Of a stretch of 64,000 bases of DNA, positions 46,863 through 56,468 are shown in pieces. Origin of the DNA: Pseudomonas helmanticensis (lineage in GTDB: Bacteria > Pseudomonadota > Gammaproteobacteria > Pseudomonadales > Pseudomonadaceae); assembly GCF_900182985.1 (NCBI RefSeq), contig NZ_FXUY01000001.1:992001-1056000 (forward strand). Reading direction: 5' to 3'. A model generated the notes under the pieces. The model was given only the letters and a program-made list of their open reading frames with translations, made no database searches and was not told where the DNA came from. The translations under genes and the position numbers were made by a program. The stretch's first letter is position 1; the number at the start of each line of letters is the position of its first letter.

Positions 46863-47150
46863 TTACTTGCAGACCACCACCACGCTGCGATTTTTATAGT
46901 TGCCGACGTCGACGCCCAGGGTCTTGTCGCTCTCCTTGGGCTGTGGCGTGCCGTCGGTACCGACGATGCGATAACCGGTGCCTGCGCACGAAGCATCGGC
47001 TTTTTCATAGCAGGTGGCCCAGGAATTGGCTTCGCCGGAGCAATCGATGCTCAACCCCTGCTCGCCGTTGTTCAGGTACGTGGTTTCGGACGTGGCGCAG
47101 CCGCTCAGCGCCAATACCGCGAGAAGGGGCAGTAATCTGTTCATGTTCAT
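46863..47150 (-). CDS. Small lipoprotein, unknown
   Basis: This 95-residue protein begins MNMNRLLPLLAVLALSGCAT, a good lipoprotein signal with Cys18 in LSGC. The mature part has further cysteines (SIDCSGEANSWATCYEKADASC) likely disulfide bonded, and ends VDVGNYKNRSVVVVCK. A start two codons later is also possible. No strong Shine-Dalgarno. Function unknown; several pseudomonad proteins share this small Cys-rich form. Confidence 0.7.
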   Translation of the reverse strand: MNMNRLLPLLAVLALSGCATSETTYLNNGEQGLSIDCSGEANSWATCYEKADASCAGTGYRIVGTDGTPQPKESDKTLGVDVGNYKNRSVVVVCK

Positions 47151-47243
47151 GGTTATGTTCGTCTTCAGCGAGGGGGACTAGACGCTCTGACAGCGCCGGT
47201 ATGAAAAGGTTATAGCGATTGGCCACGTGTTTTTGCGCAGCCA

Positions 47244-47277
47244 CAAAAAAAGCCCTGCACACTGGCAGGGCTCTTTG
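47244..47277 (-). terminator. Intrinsic terminator after the 62-residue gene
   Basis: On the minus strand AGAGCCCTGC, a short loop and GCAGGGCTTTTTTT form a stem with a good U tract. It lies 15 bases after the stop of the small gene at 47292-47480. Confidence 0.85.
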
Positions 47278-47291
47278 TATCTCGGGACTGA

Positions 47292-47480
47292 TCAGTCCTG
47301 AGTTTTGCCGCGTCGCTTTGGCGCGGGAGGGGTGTAATCGAGCACCGACGCTACTTCAATTGCCATCGCTTCGCTGGGTAGCGGCCCGGAGACATCTTCG
47401 CCATTGCTGGCGGTGATGTGCCACTGGCCATCTTTGCCTTTGTCGACCGTGTACCCGTTGATGATTTTTGCTTCGGCCAT
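47292..47480 (-). CDS. Small unknown protein
   Basis: This is a 62-residue protein, MAEAKIINGYTVDKGKDGQW with continuing HITASNGEDVSGPLPSEAMAIEVASVL and a basic tail (KRRGKTQD). The first part looks like a small beta sheet. A terminator follows it, supporting a real short gene. No function recognised. Confidence 0.6.
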   Translation of the reverse strand: MAEAKIINGYTVDKGKDGQWHITASNGEDVSGPLPSEAMAIEVASVLDYTPPAPKRRGKTQD

Positions 47481-47738
47481 CTATCTGTCTCGTTCGCTGG
47501 TTCAAAGCCGTCATGATACCGGCAAATGCTCCCATTGGGGTGTGATGAGCGTATGGTTGTGCAGTTTGCCGGCGCCTTTGAGCTACGCTGTTCTGACTCT
47601 GCGCAGAAGCCGAGGGAACTATCGGCGAGAATATTTCTCTATGATGGCATCGGTTAGCCAGTGCGGGGCATTGTAAGGTGCACGCCGCCTGATTAGACTG
47701 CGCCGAAACTCGTACACACAGCCCTTTCAAGGACTTAT
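47481..47738. other. Divergent intergenic region upstream of galU, 258 bases
   Basis: This region should contain promoters for galU (plus) and the 62-residue gene (minus). I see a TTTCAAGGACTTATATG Shine-Dalgarno/start context for galU and no convincing small ORF, hairpin or repeat. Confidence 0.5.
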
Positions 47739-48578
47739 ATGATCAAGAAATGCTTGTTCCCAGCAGCCGGTTACGGTACTCGCTTCCTGCCAGCGACTAA
47801 AGCCATGCCTAAAGAAATGCTGCCGGTGGTAAACAAGCCACTGATCCAGTACGGCGTCGAAGAAGCACTGGACGCTGGCCTGACGCAAATCTCCATCGTT
47901 ACCGGTCGTGGCAAGCGCGCTCTGGAAGACCACTTCGACATCAGCTACGAGCTGGAAAACCAGATCAAGGGTACCGACAAAGAGAAATACCTGGTCGGCA
48001 TCCGCAAGCTGCTCGACGAGTGTTCGTTCTCTTACACCCGTCAGACCGAAATGAAAGGTCTGGGCCACGCGATCCTCACCGGCCGCCCGCTGATCGGTGA
48101 CGAACCGTTCGCCGTGGTACTGGCGGATGACCTGTGCGTCAACCTCGAAGGCGACGGCGTACTGACCCAGATGGTCAAGCTGTACAAGCAGTTCCGCTGC
48201 TCGATCATCGCCATCCAGGAAGTCGATCCGCAGGAAACCAGCAAGTACGGCGTTATCGCTGGCGAAATGATCCGCGACGACATCTATCGCGTGCACAGCA
48301 TGGTCGAGAAGCCAAAACCGGAAGACGCGCCGTCGAACCTGGCGATCATCGGTCGTTACATCCTGACCCCGGACATTTTCGACCTGATCGAACAAACCGA
48401 GCCAGGCAAGGGCGGCGAAATCCAGATCACCGACGCCCTGATGAAACAAGCCCAGAACGGCTGCGTGATGGCCTACAAATTCAAAGGCAAGCGTTTCGAC
48501 TGCGGTGGTGCTGAAGGCTACATCGAAGCGACCAACTTCTGCTTCGAGAACTTCTACAAGACTGGCAAGGCTTACTAA
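47739..48578 (+). CDS. galU: UTP-glucose-1-phosphate uridylyltransferase
   Basis: This 279-residue enzyme makes UDP-glucose for LPS core, trehalose and exopolysaccharide. The nucleotidyltransferase signature KCLFPAAGYGTRFLPATKAM continues into PKEMLPVVNKPLIQYGVEEA. ADDLCVN holds a metal-binding Asp, and VVEKP-type MVEKPKPEDAPSNLAIIGRYIL and GKRFDCGGAEGYIEAT follow. AAGGA lies before the start. A terminator follows after 25 bases, so it is single. Confidence 0.96.
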   Translation: MIKKCLFPAAGYGTRFLPATKAMPKEMLPVVNKPLIQYGVEEALDAGLTQISIVTGRGKRALEDHFDISYELENQIKGTDKEKYLVGIRKLLDECSFSYTRQTEMKGLGHAILTGRPLIGDEPFAVVLADDLCVNLEGDGVLTQMVKLYKQFRCSIIAIQEVDPQETSKYGVIAGEMIRDDIYRVHSMVEKPKPEDAPSNLAIIGRYILTPDIFDLIEQTEPGKGGEIQITDALMKQAQNGCVMAYKFKGKRFDCGGAEGYIEATNFCFENFYKTGKAY

Positions 48579-48603
48579 GAGCGCTTGATTGGTCTGCATG
48601 AAC

Positions 48604-48629
48604 AAGCCACCTTCGGGTGGCTTTTTCAT
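48604..48629 (+). terminator. Intrinsic terminator of galU
   Basis: AAGCCACC, the tetraloop TTCG and GGTGGCTT form a perfect eight-base stem, followed by TTTCATTTT. It lies 26 bases after the galU stop. Confidence 0.92.
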
Positions 48630-48707
48630 TTTCCGCCCCTATATGGATAGCAGCGCTTGCCCAAAGGATGACTCCGGGTATGCTGATCCCCTGCCGAGGA
48701 GATAGAA

Positions 48708-50066
48708 ATGGCCTACGATTTTGACCTTTATGTGATTGGTGCCGGTTCCGGCGGTGTACGGGCTGCGCGTTTTGCGGCCGGTTTCGGCGCGAAAGTGGCG
48801 GTGGCCGAGAGCCGTTATCTGGGCGGGACCTGTGTCAACGTCGGCTGTGTGCCGAAAAAACTGTTGGTGTACGGCGCGCATTTCGCTGAAGACTTCGAGC
48901 AGGCGTCCGGTTTCGGCTGGAACCTGGGCGAAGCGAATTTCGATTGGGCGACGCTGATCGCCAACAAGGATCGCGAGATCAATCGCCTCAACGGCATCTA
49001 TCGCAATCTGCTGGTCAACAGCGGCGTGACCTTGCATGAAGCACACGCGAAAATCGTCGGCCCGCATGAAGTTGAGGTGAATGGCGAGCGCTTTACCGCG
49101 AAAAACATTCTGATCGCCACTGGCGGTTGGCCGCAGATTCCGGAGATTCCGGGGCGCGAGCACGCGATTGGTTCCAATGAAGCGTTCTTCCTCAAAGAGC
49201 TGCCAAAGCGTGTGCTGGTGGTGGGTGGCGGTTATATCGCGGTCGAGTTCGCCGGGATCTTCCACGGCCTCGGCGCGAACACCACGCTGCTGTATCGCGG
49301 TGATCTGTTCCTGCGCGGTTTCGACGGTTCGGTACGCAAGCACTTGCAGGAAGAACTGACCAAGCGTGGCCTGGATCTGCAATTCAATGCCGACATCGCG
49401 CGTATCGACAAGCAGGCCGACGGCAGTCTGAAAGCCACCCTCAAGGATGGTCGTGAGCTGGAGGCGGATTGCATTTTCTACGCCACCGGCCGCCGCCCGA
49501 TGCTCGACAATCTCGGGCTGGAAAGCACCGATGTGCAGCTCACCGACAAAGGCTTCATCAAGGTCGACGAGCAATACCAGACCAGCGAGCCATCGATTCT
49601 GGCGTTGGGCGACGTCATCGGTCGTGTGCAATTGACGCCGGTAGCGCTGGCGGAAGGCATGGCAGTGGCACGACGCTTGTTCAAGCCGGAGCAATATCGT
49701 CCGGTAGATTACAAGATGATCCCGACCGCGGTGTTCAGCCTGCCAAACATCGGCACGGTGGGTTTGACCGAAGAAGAGGCGCGCGAAGCGGGTCACGATG
49801 TGGTGATTTTCGAAAGCCGCTTCCGCCCGATGAAGCTGACCTTGACCGAGTGTCAGGAGAAAACCCTGATGAAACTGGTGGTCGACGGCAAGACCGACAA
49901 AGTCCTCGGCTGTCACATGGTTGGCCCAGACGCCGGTGAAATCGTCCAGGGCCTGGCGATTGCCTTGAAGGCTGGTGCGACCAAGCGTGACTTCGACGAC
50001 ACGATCGGGGTGCACCCGACGGCCGCCGAAGAGTTTGTCACCATGCGTACGCCGGTCGGCGCTTAA
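48708..50066 (+). CDS. gor: Glutathione-disulfide reductase
   Basis: This 452-residue flavoprotein reduces oxidised glutathione with NADPH. It shows the FAD-binding [16 protein letters not shown], the redox pair Cys-x4-Cys in [18 protein letters not shown]-binding [32 protein letters not shown], and the C-terminal interface [11 protein letters not shown] with the active-site His. The stop codon overlaps that of the converging kfrA-like gene within TTAA. Confidence 0.96.
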   Translation: MAYDFDLYVIGAGSGGVRAARFAAGFGAKVAVAESRYLGGTCVNVGCVPKKLLVYGAHFAEDFEQASGFGWNLGEANFDWATLIANKDREINRLNGIYRNLLVNSGVTLHEAHAKIVGPHEVEVNGERFTAKNILIATGGWPQIPEIPGREHAIGSNEAFFLKELPKRVLVVGGGYIAVEFAGIFHGLGANTTLLYRGDLFLRGFDGSVRKHLQEELTKRGLDLQFNADIARIDKQADGSLKATLKDGRELEADCIFYATGRRPMLDNLGLESTDVQLTDKGFIKVDEQYQTSEPSILALGDVIGRVQLTPVALAEGMAVARRLFKPEQYRPVDYKMIPTAVFSLPNIGTVGLTEEEAREAGHDVVIFESRFRPMKLTLTECQEKTLMKLVVDGKTDKVLGCHMVGPDAGEIVQGLAIALKAGATKRDFDDTIGVHPTAAEEFVTMRTPVGA

Positions 50067-51079
50067 GCGTCTTTCGATTTGGCCGAGTCTGGCGCTGCCG
50101 CTACGGTAGCTGCCAGACGCTGGCTTTCTTCCAGGCTCGCCTGAGCGTTGCTCAGTTCCTTTTTCAATGACTGATTCAGCAGCGTTTGCTCATCGACGCT
50201 CTGTTTGAGTGCCTGGCTTTCCAATCCTGCTACACGTAAACGTTCCTGGAGAAGGGTGCGTTCGCTATCGACACGGGCCGCTTGTTCAAGCAATTGATCC
50301 TGACGCTGATTGCTCTGCTTGAGCTGATCCTGCATTAGATTCAGTTCGCGCAGGGTGCCACGGTTTTCCGTGAGCAGGCGTTCGTTGTCACGGTGCAGTT
50401 GGGTGATTTCGTCCTGGCGAACCAGTGCACTTTGCTGTGCCTGACGCAGTTCGGCCTGAATTTGCTGCACCTGGCCTTCGTGACGGCTCTGTTCCTGCTC
50501 GCGCTGTTCTTTGCTGGCGTTGCGGTAATGTTCCAGCGCGTCGCGGGCGTGCAGGTGTTTTTCTTCCAGCGAGCGAATCTGCTCGTCCTTGTCCTGCAGG
50601 CGCAACTCAAAGTCGGCCAGTGCCTGATTCAAACCGGCATTACGGGTTTGCTCGGTCTGCAGCATTGAGCGCGTGCTATTCAGGGCTTCGGACTCGCGCT
50701 CCAGCGCTGCGCCTTGAATGTCGTGCGCCTGTTCAAGCTTTTCCAGCGCCTGGCGGATCTGCTTCAGCTCCGATTCCAGCGCCTCGCGCTGCTCCTCAAA
50801 CTGCTCGCGAGCTTGCTCGATGGGCTCTTGCGCCTGCTCTTTGAGGCGCTGCGCGAGGCGTGAAACCAGAGCGGTCAGCTCATCGTCGATCGGTTCAGCC
50901 GAGGCTTCTACCGGTTGCGCGCCGTCATCCAGCTCTTTCAGATACCGATGGATCGTGGTCTTCGAGCCGGTGTTGCCCATTTCGATGCGTACTGCATCGA
51001 TGCTTGGGTGTTCGCCGCGAGCAAGAATCGCCGTGCGCGCGATCTGCACCAGTGCTTTGGTAATGCCGCCACGGGCCAT
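50063..51079 (-). CDS. KfrA-like DNA-binding coiled-coil protein
   Basis: This is a 338-residue protein. The N-terminal ~60 residues ([20 protein letters not shown], then [30 protein letters not shown]) match the KfrA N-terminal DNA-binding domain known from plasmids. The rest, about residues 75-330, is one long Glu/Gln/Leu-rich coiled coil ([29 protein letters not shown]), as in KfrA of RK2/R751. Plasmid KfrA is an autoregulated nucleoid-like protein. Here it is chromosomal and divergent from a tyrosine recombinase gene, with an inverted repeat upstream of its start. Confidence 0.87.
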   Translation of the reverse strand: MARGGITKALVQIARTAILARGEHPSIDAVRIEMGNTGSKTTIHRYLKELDDGAQPVEASAEPIDDELTALVSRLAQRLKEQAQEPIEQAREQFEEQREALESELKQIRQALEKLEQAHDIQGAALERESEALNSTRSMLQTEQTRNAGLNQALADFELRLQDKDEQIRSLEEKHLHARDALEHYRNASKEQREQEQSRHEGQVQQIQAELRQAQQSALVRQDEITQLHRDNERLLTENRGTLRELNLMQDQLKQSNQRQDQLLEQAARVDSERTLLQERLRVAGLESQALKQSVDEQTLLNQSLKKELSNAQASLEESQRLAATVAAAPDSAKSKDA

Positions 51080-51103
51080 GTGAACTCCTACGATTACGTA
51101 CTG

Positions 51104-51135
51104 TGGTACATGCCACTAAAGTACGCAGTGTACCA
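51104..51135. promoter_or_regulatory. Inverted repeat TGGTACA-N18-TGTACCA in the kfrA/recombinase gap
   Basis: Arms at 51104-51110 and 51129-51135 are exact reverse complements. They lie 25-56 bases upstream of the kfrA-like start and about 120 bases from the recombinase start. KfrA-family proteins autoregulate from inverted repeats in their promoters, so this is a candidate operator; the link is inferred. Confidence 0.5.
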
Positions 51136-51256
51136 TGCTGAAAATAAAGGTAAATGATTGCAGGACGAGAGGCGGGATATACTAGTATTACCCAGTGTCA
51201 GACGGCAAAATGCACATCTGCGCCGCCGCAGTAGTACGCCAACGAGAAAACAGCCC

Positions 51257-52195
51257 ATGAGCGATCTGGATCGCTATCTGCAAGCCGCCACCCGTGACAA
51301 CACGCGCCGAAGCTATCGCGCGGCCATCGAGCATTTCGAAGTGAAGTGGGGCGGGTTCCTGCCGGCCACGGCCGACAGCGTCGCGCGGTATCTGGTGGCA
51401 CATGCCGGCGAGCTGTCGGTCAACACGCTGAAGCTGCGTCTGTCGGCGCTGGCGCAATGGCACAACAGCCAGGGCTTTGCCGATCCGACCAAGGCGCCGG
51501 TAGTGCGCAAGGTGTTCAAAGGCATTCGTGCTCTGCACCCGGCGCAGGAGAAGCAAGCCGAGCCATTGCAATTGCAGGATCTGCAGCGCGTCATCGATTG
51601 GCTGGAGCAAGAGGCGCAAACTGCGAGGGAGCAGCAGGATCGACCGTTACTGCTCAAGGCTTACCGTGATCGCGCACTGATTCTTCTAGGTTTCTGGCGT
51701 GGGTTCCGTAGCGACGAGTTGTGCCGCATGCAGATCGAACACGTGCAAGCGCACGCCGGCAAAGGCATCACCTTGTATTTGCCGCGCAGTAAAGGGGACC
51801 GGGAGAACCTCGGGCAGACCTATCAAGCCCCGGCACTGCTCAAGCTGTGCCCGGTGCAGGCCTACATCGACTGGATCAGCGAAGCGGCGCTGGTGCGTGG
51901 CCCGGTATTTCGCAGCATTGATCGCTGGGGCAATCTGAACGAGGAGGGCTTGCACGCCAACAGCATCATCCCGTTACTGCGTCAGGCGCTGGAGCGCGCC
52001 GGAATTGCCGCCGAAAACTACACCAGCCACTCGTTGCGACGCGGCTTCGCCACTTGGGCGCATCAGAGTGGCTGGGATCTGAAATCGCTGATGAGTTATG
52101 TCGGCTGGAAGGATATGAAGTCGGCGATGCGCTATGTTGAAGCCAGCCCATTTCAAGGGATGGCTCGGATTACGGATAACCCGGCTTCGTCGTAG
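51257..52195 (+). CDS. Tyrosine recombinase, chromosomal, divergent from the KfrA-like gene
   Basis: The protein is 312 residues from [20 protein letters not shown]. The N-terminal SAM-like core-binding domain ([31 protein letters not shown]) is followed by a catalytic domain with all expected residues. These are Arg in [13 protein letters not shown], Lys in LPRSKGD, His-x2-Arg in [16 protein letters not shown], Trp replacing the second His in [12 protein letters not shown] (allowed, as in Cre), and nucleophile Tyr in MRYVE. It is therefore probably active. Nothing else mobile is nearby: no excisionase, no att repeats, no cargo. It may act on chromosome or plasmid dimers or on a site not in the window. 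Confidence 0.9.
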   Translation: MSDLDRYLQAATRDNTRRSYRAAIEHFEVKWGGFLPATADSVARYLVAHAGELSVNTLKLRLSALAQWHNSQGFADPTKAPVVRKVFKGIRALHPAQEKQAEPLQLQDLQRVIDWLEQEAQTAREQQDRPLLLKAYRDRALILLGFWRGFRSDELCRMQIEHVQAHAGKGITLYLPRSKGDRENLGQTYQAPALLKLCPVQAYIDWISEAALVRGPVFRSIDRWGNLNEEGLHANSIIPLLRQALERAGIAAENYTSHSLRRGFATWAHQSGWDLKSLMSYVGWKDMKSAMRYVEASPFQGMARITDNPASS

Positions 52196-52331
52196 ATATC
52201 GTTTTCTTCTATTAATACAGTCCGCTAATAGCGAAAACAAATCAGCAGCATCAGGTTTGCCAATGAGCCATCCGTCGAACGAGTGGGTAGGATTCACCCA
52301 TCGAATTCACAACCCTGACGGAGAGTCATCA

Positions 52332-52895
52332 ATGCCTATCATCAACAGCCAAGTAAAACCGTTCAAAGCTACCGCGTTCAAAAACGGCGACTTCGTTCAA
52401 GTCTCGGACGCTGACCTGAAAGGCAAGTGGTCGGTCGTGTTCTTCTACCCAGCCGACTTCACCTTCGTTTGCCCAACCGAGCTGGAAGACCTGGCTGACA
52501 ACTACGCTGCTTTCCAGAAACTCGGCGTAGAGATCTACAGCGTTTCCACCGATACCCACTTTGCCCACGCTGCCTGGCACAACACTTCGCCAGCCATCGG
52601 CAAAATCGAATACACCATGATCGGCGACCCGACCCACGCCATCTCCCGCAACTTCGACGTGCTGATTGAAGAAGTTGGTCTGGCTGACCGTGGCACCTTC
52701 GTGATCAACCCTGAAGGCCAGATCAAAATCGTTGAACTGAATGATGGCGGCGTTGGCCGTGACGCTTCCGAGCTGCTGCGCAAGATCAAAGCCGCTCAGT
52801 ACGTTGCTGCTCACCCAGGCGAAGTTTGCCCGGCCAAGTGGAAAGAAGGCGAAGCCACTCTGGCTCCGTCCCTGGACCTGGTCGGCAAGATCTAA
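52332..52895 (+). CDS. ahpC: Alkyl hydroperoxide reductase subunit C
   Basis: This 187-residue typical two-Cys peroxiredoxin has the peroxidatic Cys in [13 protein letters not shown] and the resolving Cys near the C terminus in [30 protein letters not shown] at the start matches AhpC of enterics and pseudomonads; the longer frame upstream is non-coding. It reduces H2O2, organic peroxides and peroxynitrite. Regulation by OxyR is expected, but I did not find a convincing OxyR site in the 136-base leader. AhpF follows after a terminator. Confidence 0.97.
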   Translation: MPIINSQVKPFKATAFKNGDFVQVSDADLKGKWSVVFFYPADFTFVCPTELEDLADNYAAFQKLGVEIYSVSTDTHFAHAAWHNTSPAIGKIEYTMIGDPTHAISRNFDVLIEEVGLADRGTFVINPEGQIKIVELNDGGVGRDASELLRKIKAAQYVAAHPGEVCPAKWKEGEATLAPSLDLVGKI

Positions 52896-52962
52896 GTCTG
52901 TGACACGCAACTCAGGGCGGTACGCCGCACCTTCTTAAGTACGCTGCACCGCCCAAAAAAAT

Positions 52963-52992
52963 GCCCGGGCGAGATTCGTTCGGGCTTTTTTT
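52963..52992 (+). terminator. Intrinsic terminator between ahpC and ahpF
   Basis: GCCCG and CGGGC (extended by looser pairs) form a stem-loop followed by TTTTTTT. It should reduce read-through into ahpF, consistent with AhpC being needed in excess over AhpF. Confidence 0.8.
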
Positions 52993-53018
52993 CGCCTCAA
53001 ATAAAGGAAATCGCCCGT

Positions 53019-54581
53019 ATGTTGGACGCCAATCTTAAAGCCCAGTTGAAATCGTACCTGGAACGGGTCACCCAGCCGATCGAGATCGTTGCTTCCCTCG
53101 ACGACGGTGCGAAATCCCGTGAAATGCTGGAACTGCTGAAAGACGTTGCCAGTCTTTCGAGCCAGATTACTCTGATCGACAGCGGTGACGATGCCCGCAA
53201 GCCATCGTTCTCGATCAACCGCCCGGGCGCTGACATCAGTCTGCGTTTCGCCGGGATCCCGATGGGCCACGAATTCACTTCGCTGGTATTGGCCTTGCTG
53301 CAAGTCGGCGGCCACCCGTCGAAAGCCAGCGTTGAAGTGATCGAGCAAATTCGCTCGCTCAAAGGCGAGTTCAGCTTCGAGACTTACTTCTCGCTGTCCT
53401 GCCAGAACTGCCCGGACGTGGTCCAGGCGCTGAACCTGATGGCCGTGCTCAACCCGAACATCCGCCACGTCGCCATCGACGGCGCGCTGTTCCAGGACGA
53501 AGTCAACGATCGCAAGATCATGGCCGTGCCGAGCATCTACCTCAACGGTGAAAACTTCGGTCAGGGCCGCATGGGTCTGGAAGAAATTCTCGCCAAACTC
53601 GACACCGGCGCCATCGAGCGTCAGGCTGAAAAGATCAGCGCCAAACAAGCTTTTGACGTGCTGGTGGTCGGCGGTGGCCCGGCCGGTGCTTCGGCAGCGA
53701 TTTACGCCGCACGCAAAGGCATTCGCACCGGCGTCGCCGCTGAACGTTTCGGCGGTCAGGTGCTCGATACCATGGCCATCGAGAACTTCATTTCCGTGCA
53801 GGAAACCGAAGGGCCGAAACTGGCCACGGCGCTGGAAGAACACGTCAAACAGTACGACGTCGACATCATGAACCTGCAACGTGCCGACAAGCTGATCCCG
53901 GGCAAGAACGGCGCGCTGCATGAGGTGCGCTTCGCCAGCGGCGCGACCCTCAAAGCCAAGAGCGTGATTCTGGCGACCGGTGCGCGCTGGCGTGAAATGA
54001 ACGTGCCGGGTGAGCAGGATTACCGCAACAAAGGCGTGGCGTACTGCCCGCACTGCGATGGTCCACTGTTCAAGGGCAAGCGTGTCGCGGTGATTGGCGG
54101 CGGTAACTCCGGCGTTGAAGCGGCGATCGACCTGGCTGGCATCGTGTCGCACGTAACGCTGCTGGAGTTCGATGTGCAACTGCGGGCTGACGCTGTGCTG
54201 CAACGTAAACTGCACAGCCTCAAGAACGTTACTGTGATCACCAGTGCGCAAACCACTGAAGTGACTGGGGATGGGCAGAAGGTCAACGGTCTGCGCTACA
54301 AGGATCGCAATACTGACGAGCTGCGCACGGTCGAGCTGGAAGGGATTTTCGTGCAGATCGGTTTGCTGCCGAATACCGACTGGCTCAAAGGCACCATCGA
54401 GCTGTCACCGCGTGGCGAGATCATTGTCGATAACCGCGGCGAGACCTCGATCCCGGGGATCTTCGCGGCTGGCGACGTCACTACGGTGCCGTACAAGCAG
54501 ATCGTGATTGCAGTGGGTGAGGGCGCCAAGGCTTCGTTGAGCGCGTTTGATCACTTGATTCGCACGTCCGCTCCGGCTTAA
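53019..54581 (+). CDS. ahpF: Alkyl hydroperoxide reductase subunit F
   Basis: This 520-residue flavoprotein reduces AhpC with NADH. The N-terminal two-fold thioredoxin-like domain carries Cys-x2-Cys in [15 protein letters not shown]. The FAD domain is [21 protein letters not shown]. The second redox pair is in [18 protein letters not shown]-binding follows in [17 protein letters not shown], and [23 protein letters not shown] is the thioredoxin reductase-type end. It is encoded 124 bases after ahpC. Confidence 0.97.
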   Translation: MLDANLKAQLKSYLERVTQPIEIVASLDDGAKSREMLELLKDVASLSSQITLIDSGDDARKPSFSINRPGADISLRFAGIPMGHEFTSLVLALLQVGGHPSKASVEVIEQIRSLKGEFSFETYFSLSCQNCPDVVQALNLMAVLNPNIRHVAIDGALFQDEVNDRKIMAVPSIYLNGENFGQGRMGLEEILAKLDTGAIERQAEKISAKQAFDVLVVGGGPAGASAAIYAARKGIRTGVAAERFGGQVLDTMAIENFISVQETEGPKLATALEEHVKQYDVDIMNLQRADKLIPGKNGALHEVRFASGATLKAKSVILATGARWREMNVPGEQDYRNKGVAYCPHCDGPLFKGKRVAVIGGGNSGVEAAIDLAGIVSHVTLLEFDVQLRADAVLQRKLHSLKNVTVITSAQTTEVTGDGQKVNGLRYKDRNTDELRTVELEGIFVQIGLLPNTDWLKGTIELSPRGEIIVDNRGETSIPGIFAAGDVTTVPYKQIVIAVGEGAKASLSAFDHLIRTSAPA

Positions 54582-54599
54582 ACGTCCTGGCAGAAATGA

Positions 54600-54628
54600 A
54601 AAAACCCGTGAGCGATCACGGGTTTTTT
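54600..54628 (+). terminator. Intrinsic terminator of ahpF
   Basis: AAAACCCGTGA and TCACGGGTTTT form a perfect 11-base stem with loop GCGA, followed by TT. It sits 18 bases after the ahpF stop. Confidence 0.92.
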
Positions 54629-54639
54629 ATGCCTGACGT

Positions 54640-54706
54640 AAAAGATCGCAGCCTGCGCCAGCTCCTACAGAGATTGTGTAGGAGCTGGCGAAGCCTGCGA
54701 TCTTTT
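54640..54706. repeat. REP doublet between ahpF and gloA
   Basis: An inverted pair of the fluorescens-group REP, arms beginning AAAAGATCGCAGCCTGCGCC and ending CTCCTACA, facing each other across about 10 bases; the second arm ends GGCGAAGCCTGCGATCTTTT. The two arms differ slightly (GCGCCAGCT versus AGCTGGCGAAG). It touches the gloA stop codon and may form its 3' hairpin. Confidence 0.85.
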
Positions 54707-55227
54707 TACAGCGGCGCTGGCTGGATGATCTCGACCCAGTAACCGTCCGGATCCTTGATAAACGCCAGGCTCTTCATGCGGCCATCGCTCAGGCGCTTCT
54801 GGAAATCACAGCCCAGCTCTTCAAAACGTGCGCAGGCAGCGACGATGTCCGGCACCGAAATGCAGATGTGGCCAAAGCCACGCGGATCGGTATTACCGTT
54901 GTGATAGGCGAATTCCGCGTCGTTCTCGGTGCCGTGGTTGTGCGTCAGTTCGAGAATGCCCGGGATCGACTTCATCCACTGGGTGCGCGCAGCAGCGTCG
55001 GCCGGGATCTGCGCCTTGTCGACCAGTGCGAGGAAGTACAGGCTGAACTCGGCTTCGGCGAAATCACGTTTCTCGACCAGCGAGAAACCCAGCACGCGGG
55101 TGTAGAAGTCCAGGGACTTGGTGATGTCCTTCACACGCAACATGGTGTGGTTGAAGACAAATTGCTGGGTTGCGCTGTCTGGCGTGGCGGTGACGCCGGG
55201 GAAAGTGTTCAGTTCGTGCAGGCTCAT
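54706..55227 (-). CDS. gloA: Lactoylglutathione lyase (glyoxalase I)
   Basis: This 173-residue vicinal-oxygen-chelate protein starts at [20 protein letters not shown], with GGAGG before the ATG. It turns methylglyoxal-glutathione hemithioacetal into S-lactoylglutathione. Metal-ligand regions [45 protein letters not shown] and [13 protein letters not shown] hold the expected His and Glu residues. The length and N-terminal extension resemble the long (zinc-type) Pseudomonas forms. Confidence 0.94.
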   Translation of the reverse strand: MSLHELNTFPGVTATPDSATQQFVFNHTMLRVKDITKSLDFYTRVLGFSLVEKRDFAEAEFSLYFLALVDKAQIPADAAARTQWMKSIPGILELTHNHGTENDAEFAYHNGNTDPRGFGHICISVPDIVAACARFEELGCDFQKRLSDGRMKSLAFIKDPDGYWVEIIQPAPL

Positions 55228-55365
55228 GGGCCCTCCAATAACTATGGGCGAGTGAATGGGCGCAATGATACGCATGCCTGCCGGCATCGCCAAATGAAAG
55301 GCGGGCTTGCCCTGCGCGTGGGCGAGGCTCAGACTTTACGGCTCAATCCGCGAGTGCGCCCGGCA

Positions 55366-55884
55366 ATGATCCGACTGTTCAAATCCCTGTTTGTTTTATC
55401 CGCTTTATCGCTTGCCGCAACTTGCGCGCTGGCGGACGCACCGGGCGTGACCTGGCCTGCTGGCTGGGAGGTTGAAGCGTTGCCGCAAACGTCACCGCAG
55501 GTATCCCGGCAACGAGCGGTAAAAAACGATACCGAGGGCAATCAGGTGATGGTGATGGAGTTGACCATGACGCAGGTCGAGACCGGCCATCAGGTCAACT
55601 TGCAGGGGGTGTTGCTGGAGATGCGCAAGTCCATTCAGAAGGATTTCTTCCAGGGTGGCTACCAGAGTGTCTGTAACAAAATTCATCCGGCAACGCTGGG
55701 TTCTTTGTCCGCGCTGGAGACCACTTGCACGATCACTGAAAACGGTCGACACGTGTTGTCGCAAACCCTGGTTGCTGCGGTCGAGGCGGACAAGGCTTAT
55801 GTTCTTTCCTATGCAGGGCAGGCCGAGGTTTATAAGGCGAGTGCCGACGAAATAGTGGCGGTAAGAAACAGTCTGAAACTTTAG
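55366..55884 (+). CDS. Exported DUF4946-like protein
   Basis: The protein is 172 residues from MIRLFKSLFVLSALSLAATC, a clear signal peptide with cleavage near CALADAP. The mature part begins VTWPAGWEVEALPQ and contains VMVMELTMTQVETGHQVNLQGVLLEMRKS, QSVCNKIHPATLGSLSALETTC with two Cys that may pair, and ends ASADEIVAVRNSLKL. This matches, as I recall, the DUF4946 family found in Pseudomonas. Periplasmic role unknown. Confidence 0.75.
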   Translation: MIRLFKSLFVLSALSLAATCALADAPGVTWPAGWEVEALPQTSPQVSRQRAVKNDTEGNQVMVMELTMTQVETGHQVNLQGVLLEMRKSIQKDFFQGGYQSVCNKIHPATLGSLSALETTCTITENGRHVLSQTLVAAVEADKAYVLSYAGQAEVYKASADEIVAVRNSLKL

Positions 55885-56059
55885 CCGTCTGTTCTATGCA
55901 TGACGTGACTAGATACCCGAACGGATTAAGCACAAAGTTAAACGTTGATCGCGAATGGCAACATCCCGCAGCGAAATGTTTAGCAATCCGCTCACGAACG
56001 TTACAGACTATTCCTAACTTGTTCGATGAAATTCATTTCATTTGTTAGATATTGTCAAT
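55885..56059. other. AT-rich intergenic stretch between convergent genes
   Basis: The 175 bases before the bidirectional terminator hold no gene. They are visibly richer in A/T than the flanks and contain the palindrome TGAAATTCATTTCA near 56025-56038. No known site type was recognised. Confidence 0.4.
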
Positions 56060-56090
56060 AAAAAAGCCCTGCATCGAGCAGGGCTTTTTT
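56060..56090. terminator. Bidirectional intrinsic terminator
   Basis: AAAAAAGCCCTGC, loop ATCGA, and GCAGGGCTTTTTT make a near-perfect 13-base stem with A and T tracts on each side. It ends the silencer gene on the minus strand and could end anything reading from the plus side. Confidence 0.92.
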
Positions 56091-56102
56091 GTTGGCGTGA
56101 GA

Positions 56103-56468
56103 TTAACCGCGCAACCAGGAATCAACGGTCGCAGCACCGTATTGTTCCTTCCAGGCTTTAAGGCCGCGGTGGTTGCCGCCCTTGGTCTCGATCAGTTCAC
56201 CGGTGTGCGGGTTGTGATAAACCTTGACCACGCGTGCGCGGCGGGTTTTCGGTGCTGCCGAGGTTTGCAGAGCGGATTTTGCCGGATTCGGATCGAGAAT
56301 GGAGATGATGTCTTTCAGGCCTTTGCCGTAGGTTTTCATCAGCCCCTGGAGCTTTTCTTCGAATTCGATTTCTTTCTTCAGCCCGGCATCGTTCTTCAGC
56401 GACTCCAGCTGCTTGAGCTGTTCCTGAAGGGCCTTTTCAGCTGCACGAAATTCAGCGAGTCTGGACAA
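56103..56468 (-). CDS. mvaU: H-NS-family xenogeneic silencer, MvaU/MvaT type
   Basis: This 121-residue protein starts at a TTG codon (read as Met: MSRLAEFRAAEKALQEQLKQ), with GGAG eight bases before it; no ATG fits the family start. The N-terminal coiled coil (LKKEIEFEEKLQGLMKTYGKGLKDIISILDP) mediates oligomerisation. The C-terminal AT-hook-like DNA-binding part (VYHNPHTGELIETKGGNHRGLKAWKEQYGAATVDSWLRG) is typical of MvaT proteins. MvaT and MvaU paralogues together silence AT-rich foreign DNA; which paralogue this is remains uncertain. Confidence 0.93.
   Translation of the reverse strand: MSRLAEFRAAEKALQEQLKQLESLKNDAGLKKEIEFEEKLQGLMKTYGKGLKDIISILDPNPAKSALQTSAAPKTRRARVVKVYHNPHTGELIETKGGNHRGLKAWKEQYGAATVDSWLRG

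Noticed and set aside
51257..52195. Reading the recombinase as the integrase of a mobile island
   Set aside because: No tRNA, att repeat, excisionase or cargo is next to it, and the neighbours are core genes. It looks resident.
52196..52331. Possible OxyR site upstream of ahpC (CTAT near 52209, ATAG near 52228)
   Set aside because: The four-part ATAG-N7-CTAT-N7-ATAG-N7-CTAT spacing is not met. Only two elements fit and their distance is wrong.
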